From CAVORB01 sp963736235 (GTDB taxonomy: Bacteria; Pseudomonadota; Gammaproteobacteria; Chromatiales; Chromatiaceae): a stretch of DNA of 64,000 nucleotides. The notes below the pieces were generated by a model, which saw only the letters and a program-made list of their open reading frames with translations, was not told where the DNA came from and did no database searches. This document shows, in pieces, positions 27,413-36,747 of this stretch. The translations under genes and the position numbers were made by a program. The stretch spans positions 62,001-126,000 of the forward strand of contig CAVTOR010000004.1 of NCBI GenBank assembly GCA_963736235.1. Reading direction: 5' to 3'. Within the stretch, counting starts at the first letter, position 1; each line of letters begins with the position of its first letter.

Positions 27413-28000
27413 TTATTCTATCAGCGCGATCTGCGAGACGCCGTGCCCGATCGGAAGCTTGCAACGGACCGCCATGGCCCACCCATTCTTGTTGCCGACG
27501 ACCGCCGTCGCGATGTCGTCATAGTCGACGGTTGTGCTGCCATTCCAGCCGGAGCCTGAACGCGTAACGGACAGCGCCTGCTCATAGACGCGGCGTGTCC
27601 CTGACACGAATCCGGGTTGATCCAGGTTCTCTTCATCGTTTACCGAGAAGATGCAGGTCGGTATGTCGCCGGACGCACCCGACATCACGCCACCCCGCGC
27701 ATTGATGTCAAAGCTATCGCCGGAGCTGTACTCGTCATTGTCGAAGGTGACGGGACAGATTACCCAGGTGTCGACGCCGGACGTCGGATTCATGATGAAG
27801 TACTCGTGCCAGCGCATCGGGAATGCCTGGTCGAGGAATGGGGCCTGGCAGGACGCCGGATGGACGTTGACGTCATCCGCCGTCGCCGCGCCGCCGCACA
27901 AGGTCATCGCAAGACCCACGGCGGCCAGGGCCGGGGCGAGCTTGCCCGACATCGAGAACCGTTGCGGCCGCAGGACCGATTTCTGCTCTGATGAATTCAT
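27413..28000 (-). CDS. Secreted hypothetical protein
   Basis: A 195-residue protein with a signal peptide (about residues 17-42, KLAPALAAVGLAMTLCGGAATA, probable cleavage after ATA). The mature part has several cysteines that could form disulfides (ASCQAPF, WVICPVTF, PTCIFSV, VRCKLP) and aromatic/Gly/Ser-rich strands, suggesting a small beta-rich periplasmic or extracellular protein. GGAGAGAGG stands just before the ATG. I do not recognise the family. It converges with the sulfotransferase-like gene. Confidence 0.7.
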   Translation of the reverse strand: MNSSEQKSVLRPQRFSMSGKLAPALAAVGLAMTLCGGAATADDVNVHPASCQAPFLDQAFPMRWHEYFIMNPTSGVDTWVICPVTFDNDEYSSGDSFDINARGGVMSGASGDIPTCIFSVNDEENLDQPGFVSGTRRVYEQALSVTRSGSGWNGSTTVDYDDIATAVVGNKNGWAMAVRCKLPIGHGVSQIALIE

Positions 28001-28203
28001 GACCTCTCTCCAAGAACGTTAGCCAGCTAAAAACGAATGCCGGAGCCGGAATAGGCCCGCGACGTTTGTGCCGTCCATTGGCAAAGGCCTGTGCCGAATG
28101 ACTCGACACAGGGTTGAGCTCCAAGTACGCGCGAACGTGGTTCGACGGGACGCTGGGACTACGCAACGCAGGACCTCCATGGATACCTCCCGTTCCGACC
28201 GTC

Positions 28204-28926
28204 TCATGGTGTGCGGTCAAAAAAGAGCGACAGCCTTGGCGCGCCGCCGTCGAGCTCCCAACTGCTCTCCAGGCGGCCGACGTTGTTCGCGCCCTGGGTC
28301 GCCAATGCGGCCAGCTCCGATCGGCCGAGCATCAACAAGCGCTCGCGCTGGTCCGCGGTCAGATCATCCAGGCTCGGCAAATACCAGGTGACGCGACAGG
28401 TGCTTTCCTTGCACTCCGTGTCGACCTTTCCGCCGTACCCCTGGATGTAGTCGCTCGCACCGGAGGCGTAGTTGATGCCTTCCTCGGATCGCTTACCCCA
28501 ATCGCTGACCTTGCCCTCAGACTGGAATCGCGTTGCCAGGACGGGAGTGGGCGGGGGAAGGTCTGCATCCTCTTTACTGCTTGAGGCATCCTCCTGGCCG
28601 GACGGACTGGGTTCGCCTCCACTCCACTGGTTCTGCTGGCCTTGCCAGAGCAGTGCGACATCCTCTTCCACGACCAGCAGGCGTTCGGCGAAGTCGCCTA
28701 TCCCCTTTGATTGCTCGGCCGCGGGGCCACCGTCCGCTGTTTGGCTGGACCGACTGGTTTGAATCTGCTCGATTTGTCGCTTCAAGGCCGCGACATCTTC
28801 CGCGATCGCGCCGATCTCCTGTCTCCACTCCTGCTGGCCTTGGAAGGTGAGCATCGCGAGCAGCAGATACGCCCCCACCAGAACAATGAGACCGGCGATC
28901 CGTAGCCTGATGTCGACTTGCTGCAT
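28204..28926 (-). CDS. Single-pass membrane protein with coiled coil
   Basis: A 240-residue protein if started at MQQVDIRLRI (28926). One transmembrane helix (about residues 10-28, IAGLIVLVGAYLLLAML) is followed by a predicted coiled coil (GQQEWRQEIGAIAEDVAAL), a Gly/Ser/Asp-rich linker, and a C-terminal domain with a CKESTCRVTWY segment whose two cysteines could pair. The topology suggests a periplasmic C-terminal domain. It resembles no family I can name. The upstream gene on the same strand ends elsewhere, so it seems monocistronic. An alternative start 69 bases upstream is possible. Confidence 0.65.
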   Translation of the reverse strand: MQQVDIRLRIAGLIVLVGAYLLLAMLTFQGQQEWRQEIGAIAEDVAALKRQIEQIQTSRSSQTADGGPAAEQSKGIGDFAERLLVVEEDVALLWQGQQNQWSGGEPSPSGQEDASSSKEDADLPPPTPVLATRFQSEGKVSDWGKRSEEGINYASGASDYIQGYGGKVDTECKESTCRVTWYLPSLDDLTADQRERLLMLGRSELAALATQGANNVGRLESSWELDGGAPRLSLFFDRTP

Positions 28927-28995
28927 GTAGTGGGGTCCCGAACAACTGGATCGAGGTAGTTGTGAATAGCCTAGCAGGCGAGTGAAATGTGGCAA

Positions 28996-29588
28996 CCCTT
29001 GATGTCTAGCGAGAAAGCAGACAAACCGCCATCCTGCTATCCCGCGACGCTGTAGCTAGCGGCTGTTTAGCCGCCACTCAGGTGGTGAGATATCGGGCGC
29101 CTGGGTAATTTCCGGGGATTCAAGGGATAGCTTATACTTTGGCGGCTGCCTAGCGGCAGAGTTGGTGTATCCGCCGCAGGATCCGCGTGCCATCGTTCGT
29201 CGACGGGAGCGCGCTAGGGAAACGCCGATCAATTCAGCGCTTCCCGCGGCATACGGACGTGACGCCATTTTCAAGCGCGTAAGCGGTTGAAAATGTTGCC
29301 ATCCAAGAACCGCGCTTCTTGGGTGGCGTGCTGATTTTGGTCAGGATGGCCAATAATCAGCGTCACTAGAGACCGAACAGGACGCCGCCAACCGCTTCCC
29401 CTGGAAGGGCCTGAGCCGCGCGCTCTGAACCCGTCGACGTGAAGACCTCCCGCGGCGGCCCGACGCTGGTGGAGGTCGGTCCAGTGCCAATGTGCCGAGC
29501 GGGGACCGCGGGCTAGAGGATCTGCTGCCGGGGTGATTGGCAACCGCTCTGTGGCCGCGCACCATCCTCAGTAATCCGGAGCGATCGC
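28996..29588. other. Large gene-free region containing a compound repeat
   Basis: About 590 bases without a credible gene. Bases 29218-29364 form a set of nested inverted repeats listed as a repeat feature. The rest, including 29365-29588, shows nothing I can identify. Confidence 0.5.
29218..29364. repeat. Compound inverted-repeat element, copy A (with extra hairpins)
   Basis: Four hairpins in a row: 29218-29246 (GGGAAACGCCGA with its near-complement), 29267-29294 (ATTTTCAA/TTGAAAAT), 29299-29326 (an 11-bp stem CCATCCAAGAA) and about 29330-29361 (GCTGATT/AATCAGC). The outer two and the segment CCGCGGCAT-CGGACGTG match, in reverse orientation, the element at 54536-54616. The inner two are absent there, so copy A looks like copy B with about 65 bases inserted. 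Confidence 0.8.
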
Positions 29589-29981
29589 TCAATCCTCGCA
29601 AGAGTAGCCGTGGGCAACGAGGCCTTCCTCGAGGTCGTCGCTGACCATGGGGTGCGCAAGCAGATAGGCGGCGGTGTTGTGCTGATCCTGGTACTGATCC
29701 AGGGCGTCGGCGACTGCCGTATCCCATTCCTCCAGGCTGTAGTCGCCGCGCCCAAGCCACATGAGCGCCATCAGCTCAGCCTGCTGTTCAGGCGCGAGGT
29801 CTTCCACACAAGCCCTGATCTCTTGTAGGCTCATGTCGTCGATGTGATCGGCGAGCACCTGCAGGGCCCAGTCGTCGCTTGGGCTCGAGGGAGTCTCGGG
29901 GATGACCACTTGCTCCTTGGCCTGGAACTCGCGGGCCTTGGCGATGATGAAGCAGAGCGTGTCGAGGCGGACGTTGAGCAT
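29589..29981 (-). CDS. DUF3775-type protein
   Basis: A 130-residue acidic soluble protein: MLNVRLDTLCFIIAKAREFQ, a long Asp/Glu-rich helical body with ELMALMWLGRGDYSLEEWD, and TAAYLLAHPMVSDDLEEGL, the pattern of the DUF3775 family found in many proteobacteria. The function is unknown. It is intact and stands alone, divergent from the M48 peptidase gene 275 bases away. Confidence 0.82.
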   Translation of the reverse strand: MLNVRLDTLCFIIAKAREFQAKEQVVIPETPSSPSDDWALQVLADHIDDMSLQEIRACVEDLAPEQQAELMALMWLGRGDYSLEEWDTAVADALDQYQDQHNTAAYLLAHPMVSDDLEEGLVAHGYSCED

Positions 29982-30255
29982 GGCCTGTGGTGAACTCCTG
30001 TCGTGTACGGCTCTGTCTTGAGTCTACTACGGGGCCGACCGCAGCATTTGCAAACGAGCCGACATTCCGGGCTGCTTCCGCCGCGGAATCTGACCTCGGT
30101 CAAGCGGTCAGAGGCTTGGTGCAGTTCAGCTAGGCGAAAACGCGGTCGCGGCGGGTGGGTTGCACCACCGCCCAGCTGGCAAGTGATCGCGTCCGGCGAC
30201 CCACGAGCTCGAGCCGCGGCAGCCTTGGGGTTTCAACAGTCACGAGGTAGGGAAG

Positions 30256-31056
30256 ATGTTCGCATCCAGGACTTGCTATGTCGCCGCGGCGGCGCTCCTC
30301 ACCGCGCTGCTGCTCGCCTGTACCTCGGCGCCGGAGACGGGGCGTTCCCAACTGTTGCTGATCAGCCCCGCTGACGAGGCGCAGATGGGTCTGCAGGCCT
30401 TTCAGCAGATCAAGCAGAAGACCCCCGTCTCCCGCAAACGCTCAGAGTCCCAGCAGCTCCAGGAGGTCGGCCGCAGAATCGCGGCGGTAGCGCCGCTGCC
30501 GAACGCGACTTGGGAGTTCGTGCTGTTTGAAGACCCTGACAACCCGAACGCGTTCGCGCTACCGGGGGGCAAGGTGGGGGTGTACAGCGGCCTGCTACCA
30601 GTGACGCAGAACGAGGCCGGGCTGGCTACCGTGATCGGCCATGAGGTCGCACACGCCACCGCGCGTCACGGTGCCGAGCGTGTTTCCCAGTCCCTGTTGA
30701 TCCAGATCGGGGGGACGGCCTTGTCTGCGGCGATGGGGTCGAGCGCTTCGGCGACGAGGGATCTCGCCATGCAGGCATATGGGCTCGGGACAGCCATCGG
30801 GGTCGCGCTCCCGTACTCGCGAACCCAGGAGCTTGAGGCCGACCATCTCGGGCTGCTCTACATGGCGCGAGCCGGCTACGATCCCCGGGAGGCGGTGGCC
30901 TTCTGGAAGCGCTTCCAGGCTTACGGCAACAAGAGCGGTGGCAAGCCGCCGGAGTTTCTCAGCACCCACCCGCTGGACGGCCGCCGCATCGAAGCGATCG
31001 AGCGCCAGCTGCCGAAGGCGATGGCCGAGTACCAACGCGCCGGAGGGGGGCGGTAG
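30256..31056 (+). CDS. M48-family zinc metallopeptidase lipoprotein (LoiP/Oma1-like)
   Basis: A 266-residue outer-envelope protease. The lipobox LLAC (Cys22) ends the signal peptide. The zinc site is HEVAH at residues 129-133, and the third ligand is probably the Glu of QELEADHLG near residue 195. FALPGGKVGVYSGLL and TVIGHEVAHATARHGAERVS are typical of the M48 group that includes LoiP and BepA, which degrade or help assemble outer-membrane proteins. The C-terminus PPEFLSTHPLDGRRIEAIE is also the family pattern. The next gene starts about 40 bases downstream in the same direction. Confidence 0.93.
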   Translation: MFASRTCYVAAAALLTALLLACTSAPETGRSQLLLISPADEAQMGLQAFQQIKQKTPVSRKRSESQQLQEVGRRIAAVAPLPNATWEFVLFEDPDNPNAFALPGGKVGVYSGLLPVTQNEAGLATVIGHEVAHATARHGAERVSQSLLIQIGGTALSAAMGSSASATRDLAMQAYGLGTAIGVALPYSRTQELEADHLGLLYMARAGYDPREAVAFWKRFQAYGNKSGGKPPEFLSTHPLDGRRIEAIERQLPKAMAEYQRAGGGR

Positions 31057-31096
31057 CCAGAATGACGCCCTCGTCCGTTCGACGGCGGTTTAAGGC

Positions 31097-32257
31097 GTGA
31101 GAGGTCTCGTCCCGTGGGCCGCGGTTGGGACAGCGGTGTTGGGCGTGGGACTTTTTTTGGGGAGCGGTTACCTGCCGCAGGGGCCTCGCGACGACTCGTC
31201 CATGTCGCTGGCCAACTTGCTCACTACTGCTGAGCCCGGTTTCGCGCGTGTGGGACCTCGGTGGGACTTCCGTTTCCCGGAGGACCACGGGGCGCACCCG
31301 GCGTTTCGCTCCGAGACCTGGCACCTGACGGGAGCGCTCACCGACGAGGGGGCTCGCGTCTACGGTTTCCAGCTCACCTTCATCCGTCTCGGGCTGGCGC
31401 CGGTGTCGCCGCAGCGGCGTTCCGCCTGGGCCTCCAATCAGGTCTATGGCGCCCTTTTCGCGCTCACCGACGCGACGGGCGGAACGGTGGAGACCTTCCA
31501 GCGCGTCAGCCGCGCCGCGCTCGGTCTCGCGGGCTCCGAAGAGCGGCCGGTCCGGGTGTGGGTGGAGGATTGGGCGCTGGAGTCAACGGGGATCGATGGT
31601 TTTCGCCTCCAGGCCGGCGCGGATGATTTCCGCCTCGCGCTCGTGCTCACCGGCATCAAGCCTCCGATTCGGCAAGGCGAGCTGGAGCTTCCGGGGGCCG
31701 CTCAGGGCGGGCAGGGAGGCTTCTATTTCTACTGGATGCCACGTTTAGATGCGCAGGGCGTGCTTCAACTCGAGGGCGAAGCGCGCTCGGTGACCGGCAC
31801 CGCCCGGCTGGATCGGGCCTGGGGAGAGATCCCCGTCGCTCGCGGCCAGCTGACGTTCAACCGTATTGCCCTTCAACTGGACGATGGTCGCGATCTCATG
31901 TGCCTGGACCTGCGCCGGCGCGCGGGAGGCGGTACGCCGATCCCGAGCTGTGTGATGATTGCGGCGGACGGTTCGGCGGAAAGCTTTGGCCGGCGCCAGG
32001 TGAGCATGGAGCCGGCAGGGGAGTGGCGCAGTCCGCTGGATGGTACGCGCTACCCGGTGCGCTGGCGCATCCTGATTCCCGACCAGGAATTGGTGCTCTC
32101 GGTGGTTCCTCTGGTCGACGACCAGGAGCTCGACTTCGCATTTCGGGCGTGGAGCGGAGCGGTCTCCGCCGAGGGCGTGGCCGGCGGCGTACCCGTTACC
32201 GGACGCGGCCAGCTGGAGCTGAGCGGGTATGCCGCGGCGCGGGAGTCCAGCGGATGA
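31097..32257 (+). CDS. AttH/CrtC-like lipocalin-fold protein
   Basis: A 386-residue exported protein (GTG start at 31097; hydrophobic N-terminus AAVGTAVLGVGLFLGSGYL). It follows the AttH / carotenoid 1,2-hydratase-like family: FPEDHGAHPAFRSETWHLTG, a central GGFYFYWMPRL, and RLDRAWGEIPVARGQLTFNR (the D-H/R-x-W/G region). The last part, DGTRYPVRWRILIPDQELVL, is the second lipocalin-like barrel. These proteins are usually next to ABC permeases of the lipoprotein-sorting type; here none is present. Hydratase activity on carotenoids is not implied. It probably forms a unit with the M48 gene before it. Confidence 0.82.
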   Translation: MRGLVPWAAVGTAVLGVGLFLGSGYLPQGPRDDSSMSLANLLTTAEPGFARVGPRWDFRFPEDHGAHPAFRSETWHLTGALTDEGARVYGFQLTFIRLGLAPVSPQRRSAWASNQVYGALFALTDATGGTVETFQRVSRAALGLAGSEERPVRVWVEDWALESTGIDGFRLQAGADDFRLALVLTGIKPPIRQGELELPGAAQGGQGGFYFYWMPRLDAQGVLQLEGEARSVTGTARLDRAWGEIPVARGQLTFNRIALQLDDGRDLMCLDLRRRAGGGTPIPSCVMIAADGSAESFGRRQVSMEPAGEWRSPLDGTRYPVRWRILIPDQELVLSVVPLVDDQELDFAFRAWSGAVSAEGVAGGVPVTGRGQLELSGYAAARESSG

Positions 32258-32325
32258 TGGGGAACCGTTGCGTCACGAGTCGGTCACAGCCAGCTGGAGC
32301 AGGCGCCGCGAAAGGAGCCAACGAC

Positions 32326-33744
32326 ATGCGACACATGCCAGGTCGATCAAGCGCTGCATGCGTCATTGCGGCGTGCGTTTTCCTGCTCGCCGGCTGTGAT
32401 CGCGACGACGCGGGCGCGATCACAAGGGCGCAACCGGGAAAGGTCCCGGCCGAGCCTCAGCGACCGGGGGACCCGCGGGCTGGCTACAGCGCCCTGCTGA
32501 ACCGCTCGGTGTTGACCTGCGGCATTCCTTACTCGACCTACAGGGCGAGCGTCGGCGAGACAGATCCCAAGCTCAGGTTGCCCGACCGCACCGGACCCAA
32601 CGCCGAGCTGCCGTATTCGGTCACCGCCTTTACCGCCCGGAGCGGCGTCGAGCTGGTCACCTCCAATTGCCTGAGCTGCCACGCCGCCCTGTTCAACGGC
32701 GAGCTCGTCATCGGACTCGGCAACGAGTTTCTCGACTTCACCAACGACCCCGTCGTCTCGGTCGAGGCCGCCGGCGCCTACGTGCGGGGCGAGACGGAGG
32801 CGGCGGAGTGGCGTAAGTGGGCGGATCGCGTCGCAACCATCACGCCGTACATGATGACGGACACCATCGGCGTAAACCCCGCTTCCAACCTGACACTGGC
32901 ATTGCTCGCCCACCGGGATCCGGAGACCCTCGCCTGGTCGGATCAGCCGCTGATGGAGCCGCCGCCGGAACGGCCCTTGCCCGTGAGCGTTCCCCCCTGG
33001 TGGAACCTGCGCAAGAAGCACGCCGTGTTCTACAATGCCGAAGGTCGCGGCGATCACGTCGGCTTCATGCTGCTGGCCTCCACCACCTGCACCGACTCCG
33101 TGGAAGAGGCCGCGGAGATCGACGCCTGGTTTACCGACGTGCGGGCGTACCTTGCGACGCTCGCGCCTCCCACCTATCCGTTTGCGGTCGATTCGTCCCT
33201 GGTGGAGCGGGGCAGGGAGGTGTTCGAGGACAACTGCAAGCGCTGCCACGGCACGTACGGTGAGGATGGGCGCTACCCGAACAAGGTCGTCGCCCTGGAG
33301 GATGTGGAGACCGATGCGTCCTTGGCGGAGGCCGCCTACCGCGATGCCGATCGCTTCATTGAGTGGTTCAACCGATCGTTCTACGGTCAGCGCTCGCGCG
33401 TCGAACCGGCGCTGGGTTACATCGCACCGCCTCTGGACGGGATCTGGGCGACGGCCCCGTACCTGCACAACGGCTCGGTGCCCACCCTGGCCCTGTTGCT
33501 CGACAGCGCCAGTCGGCCTGCCCATTGGCGTTATGCCACAGAGCGCCCGGGATTCGATCAGACGAGCCTGGGCTGGGAGATCGTCGAGGTCCCCTACGGC
33601 AAGGACGGCGCCATGAGCTGGGGCGAGCGCAACCGCATCTACGACACGACACTGCCCGGCTACGGCAACCAGGGTCACACCTTCGGTGATGAGTTCACCC
33701 CGGATGAGCGGGCCTCGGTGCTGGAGTATCTCAAGACCTTGTGA
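32326..33744 (+). CDS. Di-haem cytochrome c lipoprotein
   Basis: A 472-residue lipoprotein (lipobox LLAGC, Cys24) with two CxxCH haem sites: CLSCH at residues 115-119 and CKRCH at 304-308. Between and after them are long stretches without cysteine, including GYIAPPLDGIWATAPYLHNGSVPTLALLL, typical of the second haem domain of large di-haem cytochromes of the peroxidase/dehydrogenase-associated type. The start has AAGGAG nine bases ahead of the ATG. It is the first gene of a redox cluster with a cytochrome c'-like protein, a Tat-exported subunit and a GMC flavoprotein, and may accept electrons from that flavoprotein. Confidence 0.9.
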   Translation: MRHMPGRSSAACVIAACVFLLAGCDRDDAGAITRAQPGKVPAEPQRPGDPRAGYSALLNRSVLTCGIPYSTYRASVGETDPKLRLPDRTGPNAELPYSVTAFTARSGVELVTSNCLSCHAALFNGELVIGLGNEFLDFTNDPVVSVEAAGAYVRGETEAAEWRKWADRVATITPYMMTDTIGVNPASNLTLALLAHRDPETLAWSDQPLMEPPPERPLPVSVPPWWNLRKKHAVFYNAEGRGDHVGFMLLASTTCTDSVEEAAEIDAWFTDVRAYLATLAPPTYPFAVDSSLVERGREVFEDNCKRCHGTYGEDGRYPNKVVALEDVETDASLAEAAYRDADRFIEWFNRSFYGQRSRVEPALGYIAPPLDGIWATAPYLHNGSVPTLALLLDSASRPAHWRYATERPGFDQTSLGWEIVEVPYGKDGAMSWGERNRIYDTTLPGYGNQGHTFGDEFTPDERASVLEYLKTL

Positions 33745-33838
33745 TGAGCCCTATATCTCATGTCGAATAGCAAAAATATTCTATAGTGCATTGATTAAAC
33801 AATTTTTATTATTTCATCCTTCATACGGAGACCGACCG

Positions 33839-34291
33839 ATGCGATATCTAGAGATCCTCACCGGCCTGATCGTTGCCGCTACCCTCAACGTCCCTTCGAG
33901 TTTTGCGGCAGTATCGGCGGGCGGTAATTTCGTCTCCTACATGACCCAGATGCAGTACTTCACGCACAAGCTCGGACTGGCGGTCACGGCCCAGAACCGG
34001 GAGCTCGAGGGCTACTATGTCCACGAGGTCGAGGAGATCATCGAGCAGGTCTCCGAGGTGGAGGAGTACAAGGGAATCCCGGTCGGACAGCTGATTCGGG
34101 ACACCCTGCTGCCCACGTTCGAGTACCTGGAGAAGACGCTGCAAACGGGCGATGCGGAGGCGGCCGACGCCGCGTACGACAAGTTGATCGAGGCCTGTAA
34201 CGCCTGCCACAAGGCGGCCAAGCACGAATTTATCCGCATCGAACGGCGAACGGACAACCCTTACCTGCAGGGCTTCACCCCTGCCGAATAG
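33839..34291 (+). CDS. Cytochrome c'-like protein (C-terminal CxxCH)
   Basis: A 150-residue periplasmic protein with a cleavable signal peptide (LEILTGLIVAATLNVPSSFA). The single haem site CNACH is near the C-terminus (residues 120-124) after helices MTQMQYFTHKLGLAV and HEVEEIIEQVSEVEEY, which is the four-helix arrangement of the cytochrome c' family. It lies between the di-haem cytochrome and the dehydrogenase genes. An AT-rich stretch (33745-33838) precedes it and may contain its own promoter. Confidence 0.85.
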   Translation: MRYLEILTGLIVAATLNVPSSFAAVSAGGNFVSYMTQMQYFTHKLGLAVTAQNRELEGYYVHEVEEIIEQVSEVEEYKGIPVGQLIRDTLLPTFEYLEKTLQTGDAEAADAAYDKLIEACNACHKAAKHEFIRIERRTDNPYLQGFTPAE

Positions 34292-34317
34292 CTGGCGTAA
34301 GTGCCGCCAGACATGCC

Positions 34318-34854
34318 ATGAAGCGCCGCGAATTCCTGAAGGGCACCTCGGTCGCTCTCACCGCCGGCATCCCGCTGGCGAGGGCGAACGCAGCGGATGC
34401 GCCCGCACCACGGGGCGAGACCTTCAGCAGCGATCAGTGGGCGGTGATTGAATGCGTGCAGGACCACTTGCTGCCCTCCGAGCCAAGCGCACCCGGCGCC
34501 CGTGACGTCAGGGCGGCCGCCTACCTCGACCGGACGCTCGCGGACCCGAAGTTCGATCCCGACGTCAAAGGCTTCATTCTCAAGGGTATCGGCTGGCTGA
34601 GCGAGATCGCGGAGGAACGCCCCTTTAACCTGATCGAGCCCGCGCGGCGTGAGGATCTACTGCGGCAGATCGCGGCCAGCGGAGCGGGAGAGCGTTGGCT
34701 CTCCACCCTGATCACCTATACCTTGGAGGCCTCGCTGGCTGACCCCTTGTACGGCGGCAACCCCGGTGGCATCGGCTGGAAGTGGCTGGAGCACGATCCC
34801 GGACAACCGCGCCCGGTCCCTGACAAGATCTACGGCAAGTTGGGCCAGACATGA
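34318..34854 (+). CDS. Gluconate 2-dehydrogenase subunit 3 family protein (Tat-exported)
   Basis: A 178-residue protein starting MKRREFLKGTSVALTAG, a twin-arginine signal (RREFLK). The body, FSSDQWAVIECVQDHLLPSE through ADPLYGGNPGGIGWKWLEHD, is the Gluconate_2-dh3 family, the small subunit that carries a GMC flavoprotein across the membrane. Its stop overlaps the ATG of the GMC gene by four bases. The flavoprotein itself has no signal peptide, so it would be exported folded by hitch-hiking on this subunit. Confidence 0.93.
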   Translation: MKRREFLKGTSVALTAGIPLARANAADAPAPRGETFSSDQWAVIECVQDHLLPSEPSAPGARDVRAAAYLDRTLADPKFDPDVKGFILKGIGWLSEIAEERPFNLIEPARREDLLRQIAASGAGERWLSTLITYTLEASLADPLYGGNPGGIGWKWLEHDPGQPRPVPDKIYGKLGQT

Positions 34855-36560
34855 GTCATGACTACGATGTCTGTGTGATCGGTAGCGGCGCGGGGGGCGG
34901 ACCCGTCGCCCTGGCGTTGGCGGAGGCGGGCTACTCGGTCGTCGTTCTGGAAAAGGGGCCCTGGTTCAGGGAAACGGACTTCTTCAAGGACGAGATTGCC
35001 TGCTGTCGGCGCAGCACCTACACGCCGAACCTGCTCGACGAGCGCCACGTGCTCGAGGAGCCGACCGGCGACGGAAACTGGAAGACCGAGTCCACCTTCG
35101 ATTCTGGTTGGGACTGGTGGAACGGCAACTGCGTGGGTGGTGCGACCAACTTCATGAGCGGGTTCTTCCACCGCATGAAGCCGGACGATTTTCGTCTGCT
35201 CTCCAGGTTCGGCCCCGTCGAAGGCGGCAACCTCGCGGATTGGCCGATCTCGTACGCGGACCTGGAGCCCTGGTACGAGCTGGTCGAGCGTCGGGTTGGG
35301 GTCTCGGGGCGGGTCGTGGGGCATCCTCATCAGGAGCCGCGTTCGAGCCCGGACTTTCCCTATCCGCCGACGGTGGAGCACCCCATCTCCAGCCGGATCG
35401 ACAGCGCCTGCGGGGAGCTTGGCTACCATCCGATCCCGGTGCCGCGGGCCATCTTGTCGCTTCCCGCCATGGGGCGAAACCCTTGCGCCTACACCAATTA
35501 CTGCGGCAGCTATGGCTGCTCGACTGGGGCCAAGGGCAGCTCACGCGCGGCCTTGCTCGATCAGGCGGTGGCGACGGGGCGCTGCGAGATCCGCCCGCGT
35601 TGCATGGCGAGCCGGCTGCTGAGCGACCAGCGCGGCAGGGTGGAGTCGGTTGAGTACATCGACCATGCGGGCGAACGCCGGCGGGTGGACGCCAAGGTCT
35701 ACATCCTGGCCTGTCAGGCCATCGAGACCGCCCGCCTGCTGCTGATGTCCCCGGGGCCTCGGCATCCCGATGGGCTCGGCAACAACCACGGCCAAGTAGG
35801 TAGGAATCTGATCTTCTCTGCTGGTGGCTCGGGCCGTGGTCAGATCGCATACGCCGGATTGGCCGCTGAAGAGATCGCGCTGCTCAAGGCGCGCGGCCTG
35901 TTCGTCAATCGCGCCTTGCAAGACTGGTACGTCCACACCGATCCGGACAGCGGCGCCCCACGCAAGGGCGGCACCATCGAGTTTCTGTTTCGGCACGCCA
36001 ACGCCATCTCGCGCGCCAACGACCAGAAGCGGGACGGGGAGGGCAGGCTGATTTGGGGAAAGCCGCTCAAGGACCGGATCAAGGCCTACTTCAGCGAAGG
36101 ACGGCATCTCAAGTTCGAGGTCTTCTGCGATTGGACACCGGTGGACGACTGCTTCGTCACCCTCGACCCACGGGAGCGGGACAAGTGGGGAATGCCCGTT
36201 GCCAGGATACGCCTCGGATACCATCCTCGGGATCTCGAGGTAGCGCGATTCCTGGCGCGCAAGGGCGCGAAGGTGCTAGAGCAGCTCGGCGCCGAGGGTG
36301 TCGCCTGGGGGGTCAGCGGCTCGCCGCCTCAGAACCTCGTGGCCGGCGGCTGCCGCTTCGGGACCGATCCCAAGTCCAGCGTACTGGACCCGGAATGCCG
36401 CGCCCACGAGGTCGAGAACCTCTACGTCACGGACGGCAGCTTCATGCCCACCGGCGGCAGCGTACCCCACACCTGGACCATCTATGCCAACGCCTTTCGG
36501 GTGGCGGATCGGATCGTCAACCAGCTCGGCGGAAGGAAGGGTGAAGTCGCGGCTGCCTAG
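34851..36560 (+). CDS. GMC-family FAD-dependent dehydrogenase
   Basis: A 569-residue flavoprotein. The FAD-binding GxGxxGG site is CVIGSGAGGGPVALALAEAG at residues 8-27, followed by GNCVGGATNFMSG near residue 97 (the second GMC signature). The C-terminal catalytic region is GGSVPHTWTIYANAFRVAD near residue 540, where His and Asn form the usual pair that removes the hydride. It should oxidise an alcohol or sugar and pass electrons to the cytochromes encoded upstream. Subunit make-up resembles gluconate 2-dehydrogenase and sorbitol dehydrogenases, but the substrate cannot be told from sequence alone. Confidence 0.92.
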   Translation: MSHDYDVCVIGSGAGGGPVALALAEAGYSVVVLEKGPWFRETDFFKDEIACCRRSTYTPNLLDERHVLEEPTGDGNWKTESTFDSGWDWWNGNCVGGATNFMSGFFHRMKPDDFRLLSRFGPVEGGNLADWPISYADLEPWYELVERRVGVSGRVVGHPHQEPRSSPDFPYPPTVEHPISSRIDSACGELGYHPIPVPRAILSLPAMGRNPCAYTNYCGSYGCSTGAKGSSRAALLDQAVATGRCEIRPRCMASRLLSDQRGRVESVEYIDHAGERRRVDAKVYILACQAIETARLLLMSPGPRHPDGLGNNHGQVGRNLIFSAGGSGRGQIAYAGLAAEEIALLKARGLFVNRALQDWYVHTDPDSGAPRKGGTIEFLFRHANAISRANDQKRDGEGRLIWGKPLKDRIKAYFSEGRHLKFEVFCDWTPVDDCFVTLDPRERDKWGMPVARIRLGYHPRDLEVARFLARKGAKVLEQLGAEGVAWGVSGSPPQNLVAGGCRFGTDPKSSVLDPECRAHEVENLYVTDGSFMPTGGSVPHTWTIYANAFRVADRIVNQLGGRKGEVAAA

Positions 36561-36620
36561 ATCCGTTGAGGCCGCCGCACGCGCGTAGGGAAGATCGCGC
36601 AAGGGGCGCGCAATTCGGTG

Positions 36621-36649
36621 TTGTAGAGTCAGGCTTTCGCATGTACTAT
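36621..36649 (+). promoter_or_regulatory. Likely sigma-70 promoter of tRNA-fMet
   Basis: TTGTAG (36621-36626) and TACTAT (36644-36649) are exactly 17 bases apart and about a dozen bases before the tRNA. The GC-rich segment just after (GGCGGC) resembles the discriminator of stringently controlled stable-RNA promoters. Confidence 0.65.
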
Positions 36650-36661
36650 AGGCGGCTCTGA

Positions 36662-36738
<77 letters not shown>

Positions 36739-36747
36739 AATAAATCA

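Noticed and set aside
32347..33678. A 443-residue minus-strand ORF
   Set aside because: Antisense of the di-haem cytochrome gene; no motif.
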